Positions 7,567 through 16,519 of a DNA stretch of 36,064 nt are shown one piece after another. The stretch is from Pseudonocardiales bacterium. GTDB lineage: Bacteria > Actinomycetota > Actinomycetes > Mycobacteriales > Pseudonocardiaceae. Numbering within the stretch: position 1 is the stretch's first letter; every line of letters begins with the position of its first letter. The stretch spans positions 1 through 36,064 of the forward strand of contig JAFAUB010000044.1 in assembly GCA_019243635.1 (NCBI GenBank). Reading direction: 5' to 3'. The notes beneath the pieces were generated by a model. That model saw only the letters and a program-made list of their open reading frames with translations, was not told the DNA's origin and did no database searches. Made by a program: the position numbers and the translations under genes.

Positions 7567-8112
7567 ATGACTGCTGAGGCTCAGGACGGGGTCGGAGCGC
7601 CGGACGCGTTGCAGCGGCTGTGGACGCCGCACCGGATGGCCTACATCAAGGGCGAGGGCAAGTCCGGACCTGAGGCCGGTGGGGGACGGTGCCCGTTCTG
7701 CCGGATCATCACCATGAACGACGCCGAGGGTCTGGTGATCGCCCGTGGCGGCGCCGTCTATGCGGTGCTCAACCTCTATCCTTACAACCCCGGTCACCTG
7801 ATGGTGGTGCCCTACCGGCATGTCGCCGACTACCCGGACCTGACTACCCAGGAGACCACTGAACTGGCCACCTTCACCCAGCGGGCCATGCTCGCCAGCC
7901 GTCGCGCGGCCGCCCCGCACGGCTTCAACATCGGGATCAACCAGGGCTCCATCGCCGGTGCCGGCATCGCTGCGCACCTGCACCAGCACGTGGTGCCCCG
8001 GTGGGGTGGGGACGCGAACTTCATGCCGGTCGTCGCCGGCACCAAGGTGCTGCCGCAGCTGCTGTCCGAGACTCACACGCTGCTGGTGGACGCATGGAAA
8101 GAGCTGTCCTGA
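7567..8112 (+). CDS. HIT family hydrolase/phosphorylase (Rv2613c type)
   Basis: A protein of 181 residues with the histidine triad HLHQHVV at 137-143 (His137, His139, His141) and the supporting pattern LNLYPYNPGHLMVVPYRHV at about 68-86. A CPFC pair at 42-45 lies before the domain. The M. tuberculosis counterpart of this neighbourhood, Rv2613c, is an Ap4A phosphorylase, so a role in degrading dinucleoside polyphosphates is the best guess from position and family. ATG 7567 is chosen because the protein then begins MTAEAQDGVGAP..LQRLWTPHRMAYI, the usual start of these proteins. It is followed by pgsA after 39 bases. Confidence 0.9.
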   Translation: MTAEAQDGVGAPDALQRLWTPHRMAYIKGEGKSGPEAGGGRCPFCRIITMNDAEGLVIARGGAVYAVLNLYPYNPGHLMVVPYRHVADYPDLTTQETTELATFTQRAMLASRRAAAPHGFNIGINQGSIAGAGIAAHLHQHVVPRWGGDANFMPVVAGTKVLPQLLSETHTLLVDAWKELS

Positions 8113-8151
8113 ACGCCGCCCGGAACGTTCCCCTCAGCGCTCCCACCGCTG

Positions 8152-8805
8152 ATGACCCCCATCCTGTTCCCCGATAGCCGCGCTCGCGCGATGCTCAACA
8201 TCTTCGCCCGCGCGTCGATCTGCCGGTTCGTGGATCCGGTGGGTAGCCGGCTGCTCCGCGCCGGTATCGGGCCCGATGCCGTCACATTGACCGGCGCGAT
8301 CGGGACGGTGGCTTCGGCGCTGTGGTTCTTCCCTCGCGGCCAGCTGGTGCTCGGCACGGTCGCAGTGACGGTCTTCGTGGTGTTCGACCTGCTCGACGGG
8401 GCGGTCGCCAGGGCGCGTGGAGCCGGCACCCCGTGGGGAACCGTGCTGGACGCCACCTGCGACCGGATCGCTGACGGTGCGCTGTTCGCCGGGCTGACCT
8501 GGTGGTGCTTCGTGGTCGCGGGGGACCGGCGCCTGGCAGTGGCGGCGCTGTTCTGCCTGGTGAGCGCCCAGGTCATCTCTTACATCAAGGCCCGCGCGGC
8601 GGCCAGCGGCCTGTCGGTGGACGGTGGGATGGCCGAGCGCGCCGAGCGCTACATCATCACTCTGGTGGGAGCCGGCTTGACCGGCCTCGGCGTGCCCTTC
8701 GCGCTTGATGTCGCGCTGTGGTTGCTTGCTGGGTTACAGCTGGTGACTGTGACCCAACGGATGCTCGCCGTGCGGCGCAGCGCCCGGGATCGTGAGGGGG
8801 GGTGA
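8152..8805 (+). CDS. pgsA: Phosphatidylinositol phosphate synthase (CDP-alcohol phosphatidyltransferase)
   Basis: Membrane enzyme of 217 residues that joins CDP-diacylglycerol to inositol phosphate, the first step of mycobacterial-type phosphatidylinositol synthesis. The full CDP-alcohol phosphotransferase signature is present: Asp79, Asp82-Gly83, Ala86-Arg87, Gly96, Asp100 and Asp104, with the exact family spacing. About six hydrophobic segments are visible. The start may be ATG 8152 or ATG 8191 (MLNIFARAS); the second is closer to the usual beginning of relatives. It is followed by the acyltransferase gene with a GTGA overlap and then pimA. This arrangement is that of the M. tuberculosis Rv2612c-Rv2610c cluster, which supports the inositol phosphate substrate over glycerol phosphate. 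Confidence 0.9.
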   Translation: MTPILFPDSRARAMLNIFARASICRFVDPVGSRLLRAGIGPDAVTLTGAIGTVASALWFFPRGQLVLGTVAVTVFVVFDLLDGAVARARGAGTPWGTVLDATCDRIADGALFAGLTWWCFVVAGDRRLAVAALFCLVSAQVISYIKARAAASGLSVDGGMAERAERYIITLVGAGLTGLGVPFALDVALWLLAGLQLVTVTQRMLAVRRSARDREGG

Positions 8806-9698
8806 GCAGGCTCGCTGACTTCGGGTACGCGGCCGGATGGCGGCTGCTCCGCCTCGCCCCCGGGGAGTTGGCCGTCCGGGCGTTCCACGCCGGCGCCGAG
8901 CTGGCCGCGCGTCGCGACGGCCCGGGTGCTCGCCAGCTACGCCGAAACTTGGCCCGGGTGGTGCCCACCGCCACCCCGGCGGAGCTCGACGCGCTGGTTC
9001 GCGACGGGCTGCGCTCCTACGCCCGGTACTGGCGGGAGGTCTTCCTGCTGCCGTGGGCCGACCACGCCGCGCTGGTGGGTCGGCTGGACGACACGCTGGA
9101 GGGGGTCGAGCACCTGAACGACGCGCTGGCCGCCGGCCGCGGGGTGGTGGTGGCGCTGCCGCACAGTGGCAACTGGGATATGGCCGGCTTGTGGTTCGTC
9201 TGGCATCACGGGGCGTTCAGCACCGTTGTCGAGCGCCTGGCCCCTGAGGCGCTCTACCAGCGGTTCGTCGCCTATCGCGGCTCGCTGGGTTTCGACATCG
9301 TCCCGCTGACCGGGGCGGGAAGTCCGACCCCTCGGCTGCTCCGCCGGCTGCGTGCCGGTGGAGTGGTGTGCCTGCTCACCGACCGTGACCTCACCGGTGC
9401 CGGGACGGCCGTGGAGTTCTTCGGTGGCGCCGCCCGGATGCCGCTCGGGCCGGCTCGGCTGGCCGCCGCCACCGGTGCCACTCTGCTGGTGGTCGGCTGC
9501 TGGTTCACCCCGGACGGTTGGGGCATTCGTTTTCACCCTCCGGTGCCCGTGCCGGATCGCTCGGCGGTGCTGCGGGCCACCCAGACAGTGGCGGACCGCT
9601 TCGCCATCGACATCGCGGCGCACCCGAGGGACTGGCACATGCTGCAGCCGTTGTGGATCGAGGACCTGCCTGTCACACCACCGCGCGACACGAGGTAG
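8802..9698 (+). CDS. Phosphatidylinositol mannoside acyltransferase
   Basis: A protein of 298 residues of the LpxL/HtrB-like acyltransferase superfamily. The catalytic HX4D motif is His121-Ser-Gly-Asn-Trp-Asp126. A second conserved block, GVVCLLTDRDLTGAGTAVEFFGG, carries the expected D-R-D and a Phe-Phe-Gly-Gly. The enzyme adds a fatty acyl chain to a mannose of PIM at the inner face of the membrane. In M. tuberculosis this role belongs to Rv2611c (PatA), which has the same neighbours. GTG 8802 overlaps the pgsA stop as GTGA, and pimA follows after 8 bases. Confidence 0.9.
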   Translation: MSRLADFGYAAGWRLLRLAPGELAVRAFHAGAELAARRDGPGARQLRRNLARVVPTATPAELDALVRDGLRSYARYWREVFLLPWADHAALVGRLDDTLEGVEHLNDALAAGRGVVVALPHSGNWDMAGLWFVWHHGAFSTVVERLAPEALYQRFVAYRGSLGFDIVPLTGAGSPTPRLLRRLRAGGVVCLLTDRDLTGAGTAVEFFGGAARMPLGPARLAAATGATLLVVGCWFTPDGWGIRFHPPVPVPDRSAVLRATQTVADRFAIDIAAHPRDWHMLQPLWIEDLPVTPPRDTR

Positions 9699-9706
9699 GA
9701 GTCTTG

Positions 9707-10885
9707 TTGCGGATTGGGATGGTCTGCCCGTATTCCCTCGCCACCCCGGGCGGGGTGCAGGCGCACGTGCTGGGTCTGGCCAAGGGCCTGCGCGGCCTCG
9801 GCCACCAGGTGGAGGTGCTCGCCCCGGCGACGACGGGTAGCTCCTTGCCGGAGTTCGTCACCCCGGCGGGTCGGGCGGTAGGGGTGCCCTACAATGGATC
9901 GGTCGCCCCGCTGGCATTCGGCCCGGTCGCGGTCAACCGGGCCCGACGTTGGCTACGCGACCACGACTTCGACGTGCTGCACCTGCACGAGCCCGACTCG
10001 CCGAGCCTGTCGTTGATCGCCCTGGCGCTTGCCGACCGGCCCGTCGTGGCCACTTTCCACTTCGCCACCGTGCGGTCCTGGGCGCTGGCGGCGGCGCACG
10101 GGCTGCTGCAGCCCACGATGGAGAAGATCACCGCTCGGATCGCGGTGTCCCCGCTGGCTCGACGGGTGCAGGTGGAGTGCCTCGGCGGGGATGCCGTGGA
10201 GATCCCCAATGGGGTCGACGTGTCGTACTTCGCCCGGGCGCAACCACTGCCTGGTTACCCGAGAGCCGGCGGCACGGTCGGCTTCGTGGGCCGCTTCGGC
10301 GAGCCCCGCAAGGGCATGCCGGTGCTGCTGGCGGCACTGCGCAGGTTAGCCCGGACCCGGCCGGACCTGCGCCTGCTGGTGGTCGGCCACGGGGACGGCA
10401 CGGCACTGCGACGTGCCGCCGGTCCGGCGCTGGCATCCCGGCTCCGGGTGCTGGGCGCGGTGGGCGATGAGGGTAAGGCCGCGGTGCTGGCCAGCGTGGA
10501 CGTGCTGTGCGTGCCCGCGATCGGAGGGGAAAGCTTCGGCATCGTGCTCAGCGAGGCGATGGCCGCCGGTACCCCCGTGGTGGCCAGCGACCTCGATGCC
10601 TTCCGCCTCGTGCTCGACGGCGGGCGGGCTGGCGTGCTGGTCTCCACCGGGTCACCGGCCGCGCTGTCGGCTGCCCTCGACGACCTGCTCGGTGATCCCG
10701 AACGGCGCGTCGCACTGGCCGCTGCCGGCCGCCGGCGGGCGGCAACCTGGGACTGGCCGGTAGTAGCGCGGCGGGTGGTGCAAGTCTACGAGACAGCGGT
10801 GGCCGCCGACCCGCGCCGCCTGGCGGCCGGGGTCGCGCCTTTCGTCGCGGCGGGCGCTGGGTCGCGCCGGTACCGGCCTGGCTAG
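9707..10885 (+). CDS. pimA: Phosphatidylinositol alpha-mannosyltransferase
   Basis: Peripheral membrane glycosyltransferase of 392 residues, GT-B fold (GT4 family), which transfers the first mannose from GDP-mannose to phosphatidylinositol. The N-terminus after the chosen start reads MRIGMVCPYSLATPGGVQAH and matches the mycobacterial enzyme, including the GGVQ loop. Further matches are PYNGSVA, DFDVLHLHEPDSPSLS, IAVSPLARR, EIPNGVDV and GRFGEPRKGM. The nucleotide-sugar site GESFGIVLSEAMAAGTPVVASD is also present. The start is a TTG at 9707, five bases after AGGAG at 9697-9701; the neighbouring TTG 9704 is too close to it. The ribosome-binding site overlaps the stop of the acyltransferase gene. 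Confidence 0.95.
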   Translation: MRIGMVCPYSLATPGGVQAHVLGLAKGLRGLGHQVEVLAPATTGSSLPEFVTPAGRAVGVPYNGSVAPLAFGPVAVNRARRWLRDHDFDVLHLHEPDSPSLSLIALALADRPVVATFHFATVRSWALAAAHGLLQPTMEKITARIAVSPLARRVQVECLGGDAVEIPNGVDVSYFARAQPLPGYPRAGGTVGFVGRFGEPRKGMPVLLAALRRLARTRPDLRLLVVGHGDGTALRRAAGPALASRLRVLGAVGDEGKAAVLASVDVLCVPAIGGESFGIVLSEAMAAGTPVVASDLDAFRLVLDGGRAGVLVSTGSPAALSAALDDLLGDPERRVALAAAGRRRAATWDWPVVARRVVQVYETAVAADPRRLAAGVAPFVAAGAGSRRYRPG

Positions 10886-10894
10886 GGTCACGCG

Positions 10895-11428
10895 GTGCGA
10901 GTTGCCCGAGTGGCGGTGACCGTCGGGCTGCTGGTGCTCGGCGCGGGTGCGGTGGGCGCGATGCGCGCGGCGACCCGGTTGGACCGGTTGCACGTGCGGA
11001 CCGACGCGGCGTGGGCCGCGTTGGACGCCGCGCTGTGTCGCCGAGCGCGCGTGGTCAGGGGAGCCGAGGGAAGTGCCGCGTTGCGCCGCGCCGTCGACGC
11101 GGCCCTGCTGGCCGGCTCGGATGCGGCCCTTCGGACCGGGGCAGCGGGCCGTGAGGAGGTCGAGAACGAGCTGGGCCGGGTGCTCGCGATACTGGACCGC
11201 CGTGGGCTCGAACCCGCCCGCGCGGGCCGGTTAGCCGACGCGGAGCAGCGGGTGGTGATCGCCCGACGGGTGTACAACGACGCGGTGCGGGACACCCTGG
11301 CGTTGCGCTCGCACCGCATGGTGCGCTGGCTGCGGCTGGCCGGTACCGCCGCAGCGCCGCGCTATTTCGAGATCGCCGAACCCGAGTCGTCTCATGACGG
11401 ACTCGAGCTGGACGGCGCCGGGGCATAG
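10895..11428 (+). CDS. LemA-like membrane protein
   Basis: A protein of 177 residues with one N-terminal hydrophobic helix (VAVTVGLLVLGAGAVGAM, about 6-23) followed by a long helical domain. The order RLDRLHVRTDAAWAALDAALCRRA, then ADAEQRVVIARRVYNDAVRDTLAL, resembles the LemA family, in which YNDAVRDYN is a hallmark. The family's function is unsettled. It starts with GTG 10895 shortly after pimA and probably shares that transcript. Its 3' end overlaps the end of the convergent EF-G paralogue by 37 bases. The last residues (PESSHDGLELDGAGA) are therefore read from DNA that also codes for the other protein's C-terminus. Confidence 0.65.
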   Translation: MRVARVAVTVGLLVLGAGAVGAMRAATRLDRLHVRTDAAWAALDAALCRRARVVRGAEGSAALRRAVDAALLAGSDAALRTGAAGREEVENELGRVLAILDRRGLEPARAGRLADAEQRVVIARRVYNDAVRDTLALRSHRMVRWLRLAGTAAAPRYFEIAEPESSHDGLELDGAGA

Positions 11429-13527
11429 CGGGAGAAACGTCGGGTGAACACGGCGGTCCCCGAGGTCAACCCGCGCAGGTCGACGGCGTAGCGGAGCAGC
11501 TCGGCCGCCGGCACCTCGGCGCGGACCAGCATCCGGCCGGCCTGGTCGCTCTCGGTGCCCAGCACCCGGGCGCGCCGGCTGGACAGGTCGCCCAGCACGG
11601 TGCCCAGGTACTCCTCGGGCATCCGCACCTCTACGTCCTCCAACGGCTCCAGCGTGACCACGATGCCCTTCTCCGCGGCGTCCTTGAGCGCCAGCGACCC
11701 CGCGGTCTGGAAGGCCGCGTCGGAGGAGTCCACGCTGTGCGCTTTGCCGTCGAGGAGCGTGACCCGCACGTCCACCAGCGGGAAACCGTTGCCGAGACCG
11801 CGCTCCATCTGCGCCCGGACACCCTTCTCCACACTCGGGATGAACTGGTGCGGGACAGCTCCACCGACCACCTTGTCCACGAACTCGAACCCGGCTCCCC
11901 GGGGCAGCGGCTCCACCTCGATGTCGCATACCGCGTACTGGCCGTGCCCGCCGGACTGCTTGACGTGCCGCCCGTGTCCCTTGGAGGGGCCGGCGAAGGT
12001 CTCCCGTAACGGCACCACGACCGGCTCGACGTCCACGTCGGCGCCCACCGCGCGCAGCCTGGACAGCACGACGTCGGCGTGCGCCTCGCCCGTGCACCAC
12101 AGCACCATCTGATGGGTCTCGGCGTTGCGTTCCAACCGCAGTGTCGGGTCCGCGGCCACCAACCGGCCCAGCCCGCGGGCCAGCGCGTCCTCATCGCTGC
12201 GGCTACGGCCCACCACCGCCACCGGCAGTAGGGGTTCCGGCATCGTCCACGGCGCCACCAGCATGGGGTCGTTGGGCGCGGACAGGGTGTCACCGGTCTC
12301 GGCGGAGCCCACCTTGGTCACCGCGCACAGGTCACCGGCCACACAGTGCGGTACCTCGCTCAGCGTGCCGCCGAGGGGGGTGTAGACATGCGCCACCCGC
12401 TCGTCGACGTCGTGGTCGGCGTGCCCGCGCTCGGCCAGGCCGTGCCCTGAGACATGCACGGGACGATCCGGGTGCAACGTCCCGGAGAACACCCGCACCA
12501 GTGACACCCGGCCCTGGTAGGGGTCGACGGTGGTGCGCACCACCGCCGCCATCAGGGGCGCGGCGGGGTCGACGTCCACTGCGGGGTGAGCTGAGCCGTC
12601 GGGACGGGTCACCGGGGGAGGAGCGTGCTTGCTCGGTGCCGGGAAGGCGCCGGTGAGCACCTCGAGGAGTTCGGCGAGCCCCAGTCCGGTGCCGGCGCAC
12701 GCAGGGATCACCGGGTGGAACGAGCCGCAGCTGACTGCGGTCTCCAGGTCGTCGATCAGCACGCCGACGTCGAGGTCCTCCCCGCCGAGGTAGCGGTCCA
12801 TCAGGGACTCGTCCTCACTCTCGGCGATGATTCCCTCGATGAGCTCGTTGCGGGCCGCGGCGAACTCGTCGGGGTCTAGGGCGCTGCCCATCTCGCGGGG
12901 CTCGCCTTCGCGCGGCGGGTACCCGCCGCGGTAGTCGAACAGTCGCTGCGATAGCAGGCCCACCAGGCCGGTCACCGTGCCGGCCCCCTCGCGTACCGGC
13001 AGGTACAGCGGCAGCACCCCGGCGCCGAAAGCCTCCTGACAGGCGGAGATCAACCCGTCGAGGTCGGCTCGTGGGTGGTCCAGCCGGCTCGCCACCACCA
13101 CCCGGGGCATCCCGACCTCGGCGCACTCCTGCCACAGCGCGACGGTGGCGGGGTCGACGCCCTCCCCGGCGGAGACCACGAACAGCGCCGCGTCGGCCGC
13201 CCGCAGCCCGGCCCGCAGCTCGCCCACGAAATCGGCGTAGCCGGGGGTGTCCACGAGGTTGATTTTGATGTCGGCGTGCCGCAGCGGCGCGATAGCCAGC
13301 GTCACCGACCGTTGCTGGCGCACTGCGGCGGGGTCGTGGTCGCACACCGTGGTGCCGTCCGCGATCGCGCCCGCGCGGCTGATCGCGCCAGTGGCCACCA
13401 GCAGCGCCTCCGCCAGTGTCGTCTTCCCCGCCCCGGAGGGCCCGACCAGGGCCACATTGCGGATCCGGGACGGGTCATGCGCCGCCACGGCCGAATCAGC
13501 ACGCTCTGCGTTGGCTCTTGTGCTCAT
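11392..13527 (-). CDS. Elongation factor G-like protein (EF-G2 class)
   Basis: A translational GTPase of 711 residues with EF-G domain order. G1 is GPSGAGKT at 29-36 and G3 is DTPGYADF at 93-100. The canonical G4 NKxD is replaced by Ser-Arg-Leu-Asp at 147-150, so guanine specificity may differ. Domain IV is recognisable (GPSKGHGRHVKQSGGHGQYAVCDIEVEP-type stretch in the middle third) and domain V by MPEEYLGTVLGDLSSRRARV. This matches the second EF-G of mycobacteria (fusA2, Rv0120c), which does not replace the main EF-G. In M. tuberculosis that gene is elsewhere on the chromosome, so its place here is a local rearrangement. It is transcribed divergently from pdxS. Confidence 0.9.
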   Translation of the reverse strand: MSTRANAERADSAVAAHDPSRIRNVALVGPSGAGKTTLAEALLVATGAISRAGAIADGTTVCDHDPAAVRQQRSVTLAIAPLRHADIKINLVDTPGYADFVGELRAGLRAADAALFVVSAGEGVDPATVALWQECAEVGMPRVVVASRLDHPRADLDGLISACQEAFGAGVLPLYLPVREGAGTVTGLVGLLSQRLFDYRGGYPPREGEPREMGSALDPDEFAAARNELIEGIIAESEDESLMDRYLGGEDLDVGVLIDDLETAVSCGSFHPVIPACAGTGLGLAELLEVLTGAFPAPSKHAPPPVTRPDGSAHPAVDVDPAAPLMAAVVRTTVDPYQGRVSLVRVFSGTLHPDRPVHVSGHGLAERGHADHDVDERVAHVYTPLGGTLSEVPHCVAGDLCAVTKVGSAETGDTLSAPNDPMLVAPWTMPEPLLPVAVVGRSRSDEDALARGLGRLVAADPTLRLERNAETHQMVLWCTGEAHADVVLSRLRAVGADVDVEPVVVPLRETFAGPSKGHGRHVKQSGGHGQYAVCDIEVEPLPRGAGFEFVDKVVGGAVPHQFIPSVEKGVRAQMERGLGNGFPLVDVRVTLLDGKAHSVDSSDAAFQTAGSLALKDAAEKGIVVTLEPLEDVEVRMPEEYLGTVLGDLSSRRARVLGTESDQAGRMLVRAEVPAAELLRYAVDLRGLTSGTAVFTRRFSRYAPAPSSSSPS

Positions 13528-13720
13528 GGAACCCCACCCTCAGCTGTGCGGCTTGTGTGGTCGATCTCACACCGGTGCGGCGGTCCAAGCAATCCCCTAG
13601 GTGGTCTTCACCCGCGACGTTCTCCGTGACCACGACGTACGATCGAGTGCTGGTATCCGCCGCCTAGTCGGTGCCAGCCCTTGCCCGCCCGTGCTTACCG
13701 CCGTGAGGAGCGAACCAGCC
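13528..13720. promoter_or_regulatory. Divergent promoter region, EF-G2 gene and pdxS
   Basis: A 193-bp spacer that must hold both promoters. A TACGAT at 13638-13643 could be a -10 for pdxS, but no matching -35 is clear. The ribosome-binding site of pdxS, GAGGAG, is at 13705-13710. No well-supported operator was recognised. Confidence 0.3.
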
Positions 13721-14629
13721 GTGCCCGCCGAGAACAGCAGCGTCGAGCACCAGATGGGCACCGCGCTGGTCAAGCGGGGGATGGCTGAGATGCTGAAGGG
13801 CGGTGTGATCATGGATGTGGTCACGCCGGAGCAGGCCCGAATCGCCGAGGACGCGGGCGCGGTGGCTGTCATGGCGCTGGAGCGCGTCCCGGCCGATATC
13901 CGCGCGCAGGGCGGCGTGGCGCGGATGAGTGACCCGGACATGATCACCAGGATCATGGGCGCGGTGTCCATTCCGGTGATGGCCAAGGCCCGCATCGGCC
14001 ATTTCGTCGAGGCGCGGGTGTTGCAGGCGATCGGCGTGGACTACGTCGACGAGTCCGAGGTGCTGACCCCGGCCGATGAGGCCCACCACATCGACAAGCT
14101 CGCCTTCACCGTGCCGTTCGTGTGCGGTGCCACCAACCTCGGGGAGGCGCTGCGCCGGATCTCCGAGGGCGCCGCCATGATCCGGTCTAAAGGCGAGGCC
14201 GGGACCGGCAACGTCGTCGAGGCGATCCGGCACATACGCTCGATCCGCGCCGGCATCCGTTCCCTGGCCGCGATGCACCCCGAGGAGCTGCCTGCGGCGG
14301 CCAAGGAGCTGGCCGCCCCGCTGGAGCTGGTCCGCGAGGTCGCCGCGGCGGGCTCGTTGCCGGTGGTGCTGTTCACCGCGGGTGGTATCGCCACCCCCGC
14401 CGACGCGGCGATGATGATGCAGCTAGGCGCCGAGGGGGTGTTCGTCGGCTCGGGCATCTTCAAGTCGGGTGATCCCGCCAAGCGAGCAGAGGCGATCGTC
14501 AAGGCGACCACGTTCCACGACGATCCGGAGACGGTGGCGAAGGTGTCCCGGGGGTTGGGTGAGGCGATGGTGGGGATCAACCTCGGCGAGCTGCCTGACG
14601 CGGCGCGGCTGGCCCAGCGCGGCTGGTGA
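13721..14629 (+). CDS. pdxS: Pyridoxal 5'-phosphate synthase, lyase subunit PdxS
   Basis: A protein of 302 residues that condenses ribose 5-phosphate, glyceraldehyde 3-phosphate and ammonia to PLP. Ammonia comes from the PdxT partner encoded at 17456. Catalytic and binding residues are in place: Asp32 (GGVIMDVV), Lys89 ([10 protein letters not shown]) and Lys157 ([10 protein letters not shown]), plus the phosphate loops [13 protein letters not shown] and [13 protein letters not shown] 13721 is chosen because GAGGAG lies ten bases upstream and the protein then starts just before the conserved [12 protein letters not shown]. An upstream ATG at 13601 would add 40 unconserved residues. The stop overlaps the next gene as GTGA. 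Confidence 0.97.
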   Translation: MPAENSSVEHQMGTALVKRGMAEMLKGGVIMDVVTPEQARIAEDAGAVAVMALERVPADIRAQGGVARMSDPDMITRIMGAVSIPVMAKARIGHFVEARVLQAIGVDYVDESEVLTPADEAHHIDKLAFTVPFVCGATNLGEALRRISEGAAMIRSKGEAGTGNVVEAIRHIRSIRAGIRSLAAMHPEELPAAAKELAAPLELVREVAAAGSLPVVLFTAGGIATPADAAMMMQLGAEGVFVGSGIFKSGDPAKRAEAIVKATTFHDDPETVAKVSRGLGEAMVGINLGELPDAARLAQRGW

Positions 14630-15840
14630 ACACCGGGGAAGGCATGGTCGACGCGCAGGCGCTGCTGCTGTCCGCGACCGCGGGCGCGCTGCTGCGCACC
14701 CCGGGGCCTGAGAGCGGTGCTGCCCGGAGCTCCCGGATCAGCCGCGGCACCATGCTGGTGCATGCCGATATGCACAACCACACGTTGCTCTCCGACGGAG
14801 TCGGCGCTCCGGAGGCGGCCTTTCCCTCGATGCGCGACGCCGGCCTGGACGTCGCGGCCCTCACCGACCATGCGGTCCGCGGTGCTGCGGTGGAGGGCAC
14901 CGGCATGGGTGGCACGCCGTGGATCGGGTTGGACCGGGCTGGCTGGCGGCGCACCGGGGAGTTCGCCGAGGCCTACGACCGGCCCGGGGAGTTCACCGCG
15001 ATCCGCGGCTTCGAGTGGTCTCATCCGTGGTGGGGGCACGTCAACGCATGGTTCACCGATGAGTTCACCGACGTCGCGACCCACGGGGCGATGGATGAGC
15101 TGTACGCCTGGTTGACCACGGTCGGCCGGCGCAACGGTGTTCCCACCGCTGGGCTTGCCGGCTTCAACCACCCGGGCCGGGAGGATGGCCGGTTCGCCGG
15201 CTTCCGCTACGCGGCCGCGGCCGCCGAGCAGATGGTCAGCCTGGAGATGTTCAACCGCACCGACGACTACCTGTTCCAGGGTGTCGCGGCGGGTGCCACT
15301 GCTCCGCTGGTGGCCTGCCTGAATGCCGGCTGGCGGCCTGGGCTACTGGGCGTCAGCGACGAGCACAGCGCCAACTGGGGCTTGCAGCCCGGCACGGGAC
15401 GTGCCGGGCTGTGGGTGGCTGAGCACAGCAGGGCTGGGGTGGCCGAGGCGTTGCGAGCCCGACGGTTCTTCGCCACCCGGGTCGCCGGGTTACGGGTGGA
15501 CGCCACCGCCGGTGGGGTGCGAATGGGCTCGGTGCTGCGGCATCGCCAGGGACCCGTCGAGTTCGTCCTCGACGTCGCCGGCGGGGCGTCCTGGATCGGC
15601 CGCGCGCTGCAGGTGCAGGTGCTGCGCCCGGATACGCCGGTGCCCTCGGTGGCCGACGTGGTCGAGATGCGCTGTGGTGACCTCGCCCGCTTCACCGTGC
15701 CGATGAGCATCGAGGACGGCCACTGGACGGTGCTCCGCCTGGCGGACCCGGACACCCGCGACGCCACCCAAGGGCCGCCCAACCACCCCGCGAACAACTA
15801 CGCGGTGGCCTACACCAGCCCCTGGTTCCTGCAGCCCTGA
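14626..15840 (+). CDS. PHP-domain metal-dependent phosphoesterase
   Basis: A protein of 404 residues with PHP metal-binding motifs: [13 protein letters not shown] at about 46-58, ALTDHA near 80, GFEWSH near 128, FNHPG near 178, and a late GVSDEHSAN. These can build a di- or trinuclear metal site for hydrolysing phosphoester bonds. The C-terminal 120 residues are a beta-rich extension. The substrate is unknown. GTG 14626 overlaps the pdxS stop (GTGA), and ATG 14644 is an alternative. Tight coupling to pdxS suggests a link to PLP or sugar phosphate metabolism, but nothing in the sequence proves this. Confidence 0.8.
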   Translation: MNTGEGMVDAQALLLSATAGALLRTPGPESGAARSSRISRGTMLVHADMHNHTLLSDGVGAPEAAFPSMRDAGLDVAALTDHAVRGAAVEGTGMGGTPWIGLDRAGWRRTGEFAEAYDRPGEFTAIRGFEWSHPWWGHVNAWFTDEFTDVATHGAMDELYAWLTTVGRRNGVPTAGLAGFNHPGREDGRFAGFRYAAAAAEQMVSLEMFNRTDDYLFQGVAAGATAPLVACLNAGWRPGLLGVSDEHSANWGLQPGTGRAGLWVAEHSRAGVAEALRARRFFATRVAGLRVDATAGGVRMGSVLRHRQGPVEFVLDVAGGASWIGRALQVQVLRPDTPVPSVADVVEMRCGDLARFTVPMSIEDGHWTVLRLADPDTRDATQGPPNHPANNYAVAYTSPWFLQP

Positions 15841-15851
15841 CAGCGCCGCGG

Positions 15852-15904
15852 CCGGCCTCGCCCGTGGTGACGCGTACTGCGGCTGTCCGCACGGCCAAGG
15901 CCGG
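15852..15904. terminator. Possible bidirectional terminator
   Basis: Between the convergent PHP and DUF2690 genes, CCGGCCT at 15852-15858 pairs with AGGCCGG at 15898-15904. A small hairpin TGCGG-CTGT-CCGCA at 15878-15891 lies inside the loop. There is no T-tract, so this is weak evidence. Confidence 0.3.
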
Positions 15905-15913
15905 TCGCCACGA

Positions 15914-16357
15914 TCAGCAGGGCCCGTGGCCCGCGAGGTCCCCGACGCGGATTGTCGGGCCGCCGCCGGGGATCATGTTGGTGTAGGCATTGTTGTAGCC
16001 GGGGGGCACGTTGTAGGTCTGGACGTAGGAGTTGTAGCAGCCCTGAACGTAGAACCAGGTGCCCGCGCGGGAGTTGGTGATCCGCGCCCAGGACGCATTG
16101 CAGGTCCTGCTGTAGCGGTGCTCCAGGGTCCCGACCGAAGTGCCGAGCGTGTACTGGGTGACAGCGTCGCCGCTACATCCTGCCTGAATGGGATCTCGCC
16201 CGTTGCAGTTGTTGCCGTTGCAACTGGCGGCGGTCGTTGTGGCGTGGGCGGTCGAGACGGTCGGTGGGGTGCTGGTGTCGGCGAAGGCGGTCCCACCGCC
16301 GGTGAGCAGCACCGCCGTGGCCGCCAGGCCAGGGATCCACCGCTTTGTGTGCATCAT
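15914..16357 (-). CDS. Secreted DUF2690 protein
   Basis: A protein of 147 residues with a clear signal peptide (MMHTKRW, hydrophobic AATAVLLTGGG, cleavage near AFA-DTS). The mature part has the DUF2690 pattern: CNGNNCNGRDPIQAGC, then a Thr/Gly-rich stretch, LEHRYSRTCNASWARI, and later two further cysteines. Several cysteines suggest disulphides outside the cell. The start ATG 16357 has GGAGGAA seven bases upstream. The divergent neighbour at 16520 is a membrane-anchored HTH regulator whose extracellular end carries a similar cysteine/WAR pattern. The two may therefore sense the same ligand or bind each other. Function is unknown. Confidence 0.85.
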   Translation of the reverse strand: MMHTKRWIPGLAATAVLLTGGGTAFADTSTPPTVSTAHATTTAASCNGNNCNGRDPIQAGCSGDAVTQYTLGTSVGTLEHRYSRTCNASWARITNSRAGTWFYVQGCYNSYVQTYNVPPGYNNAYTNMIPGGGPTIRVGDLAGHGPC

Positions 16358-16519
16358 GATGTGTTCCTCCGTGATCTGACATTCCCGCTACCTGTTGTCC
16401 GGCCTGGGATAAGACTCGTCCTGGTCTGTGTTTCGTTGGGGTCATAATTGATACTGTCGGCAGATGTAGCTTGACCGGAAGTCGATCCACCCGGAAGGCC
16501 CTGGTGAGCTGCGTGGACA
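16358..16519. promoter_or_regulatory. Divergent promoter region of the DUF2690 pair
   Basis: A 162-bp spacer, clearly richer in A and T than its surroundings around 16435-16465 (CATAATTGATACTG). The Shine-Dalgarno of the secreted protein lies at its left end. Just before the regulator gene TGGACAAT occurs twice (16513-16520 and 16524-16531), overlapping the likely start, and could be an autoregulatory site. No SD is seen before ATG 16520, so the regulator mRNA may be leaderless. Confidence 0.4.

Noticed and set aside
9518..9706. pimA starting at 9518
   Set aside because: This would overlap the acyltransferase gene by 180 bases with meaningless sequence; TTG 9707 gives the known MRIGM start.
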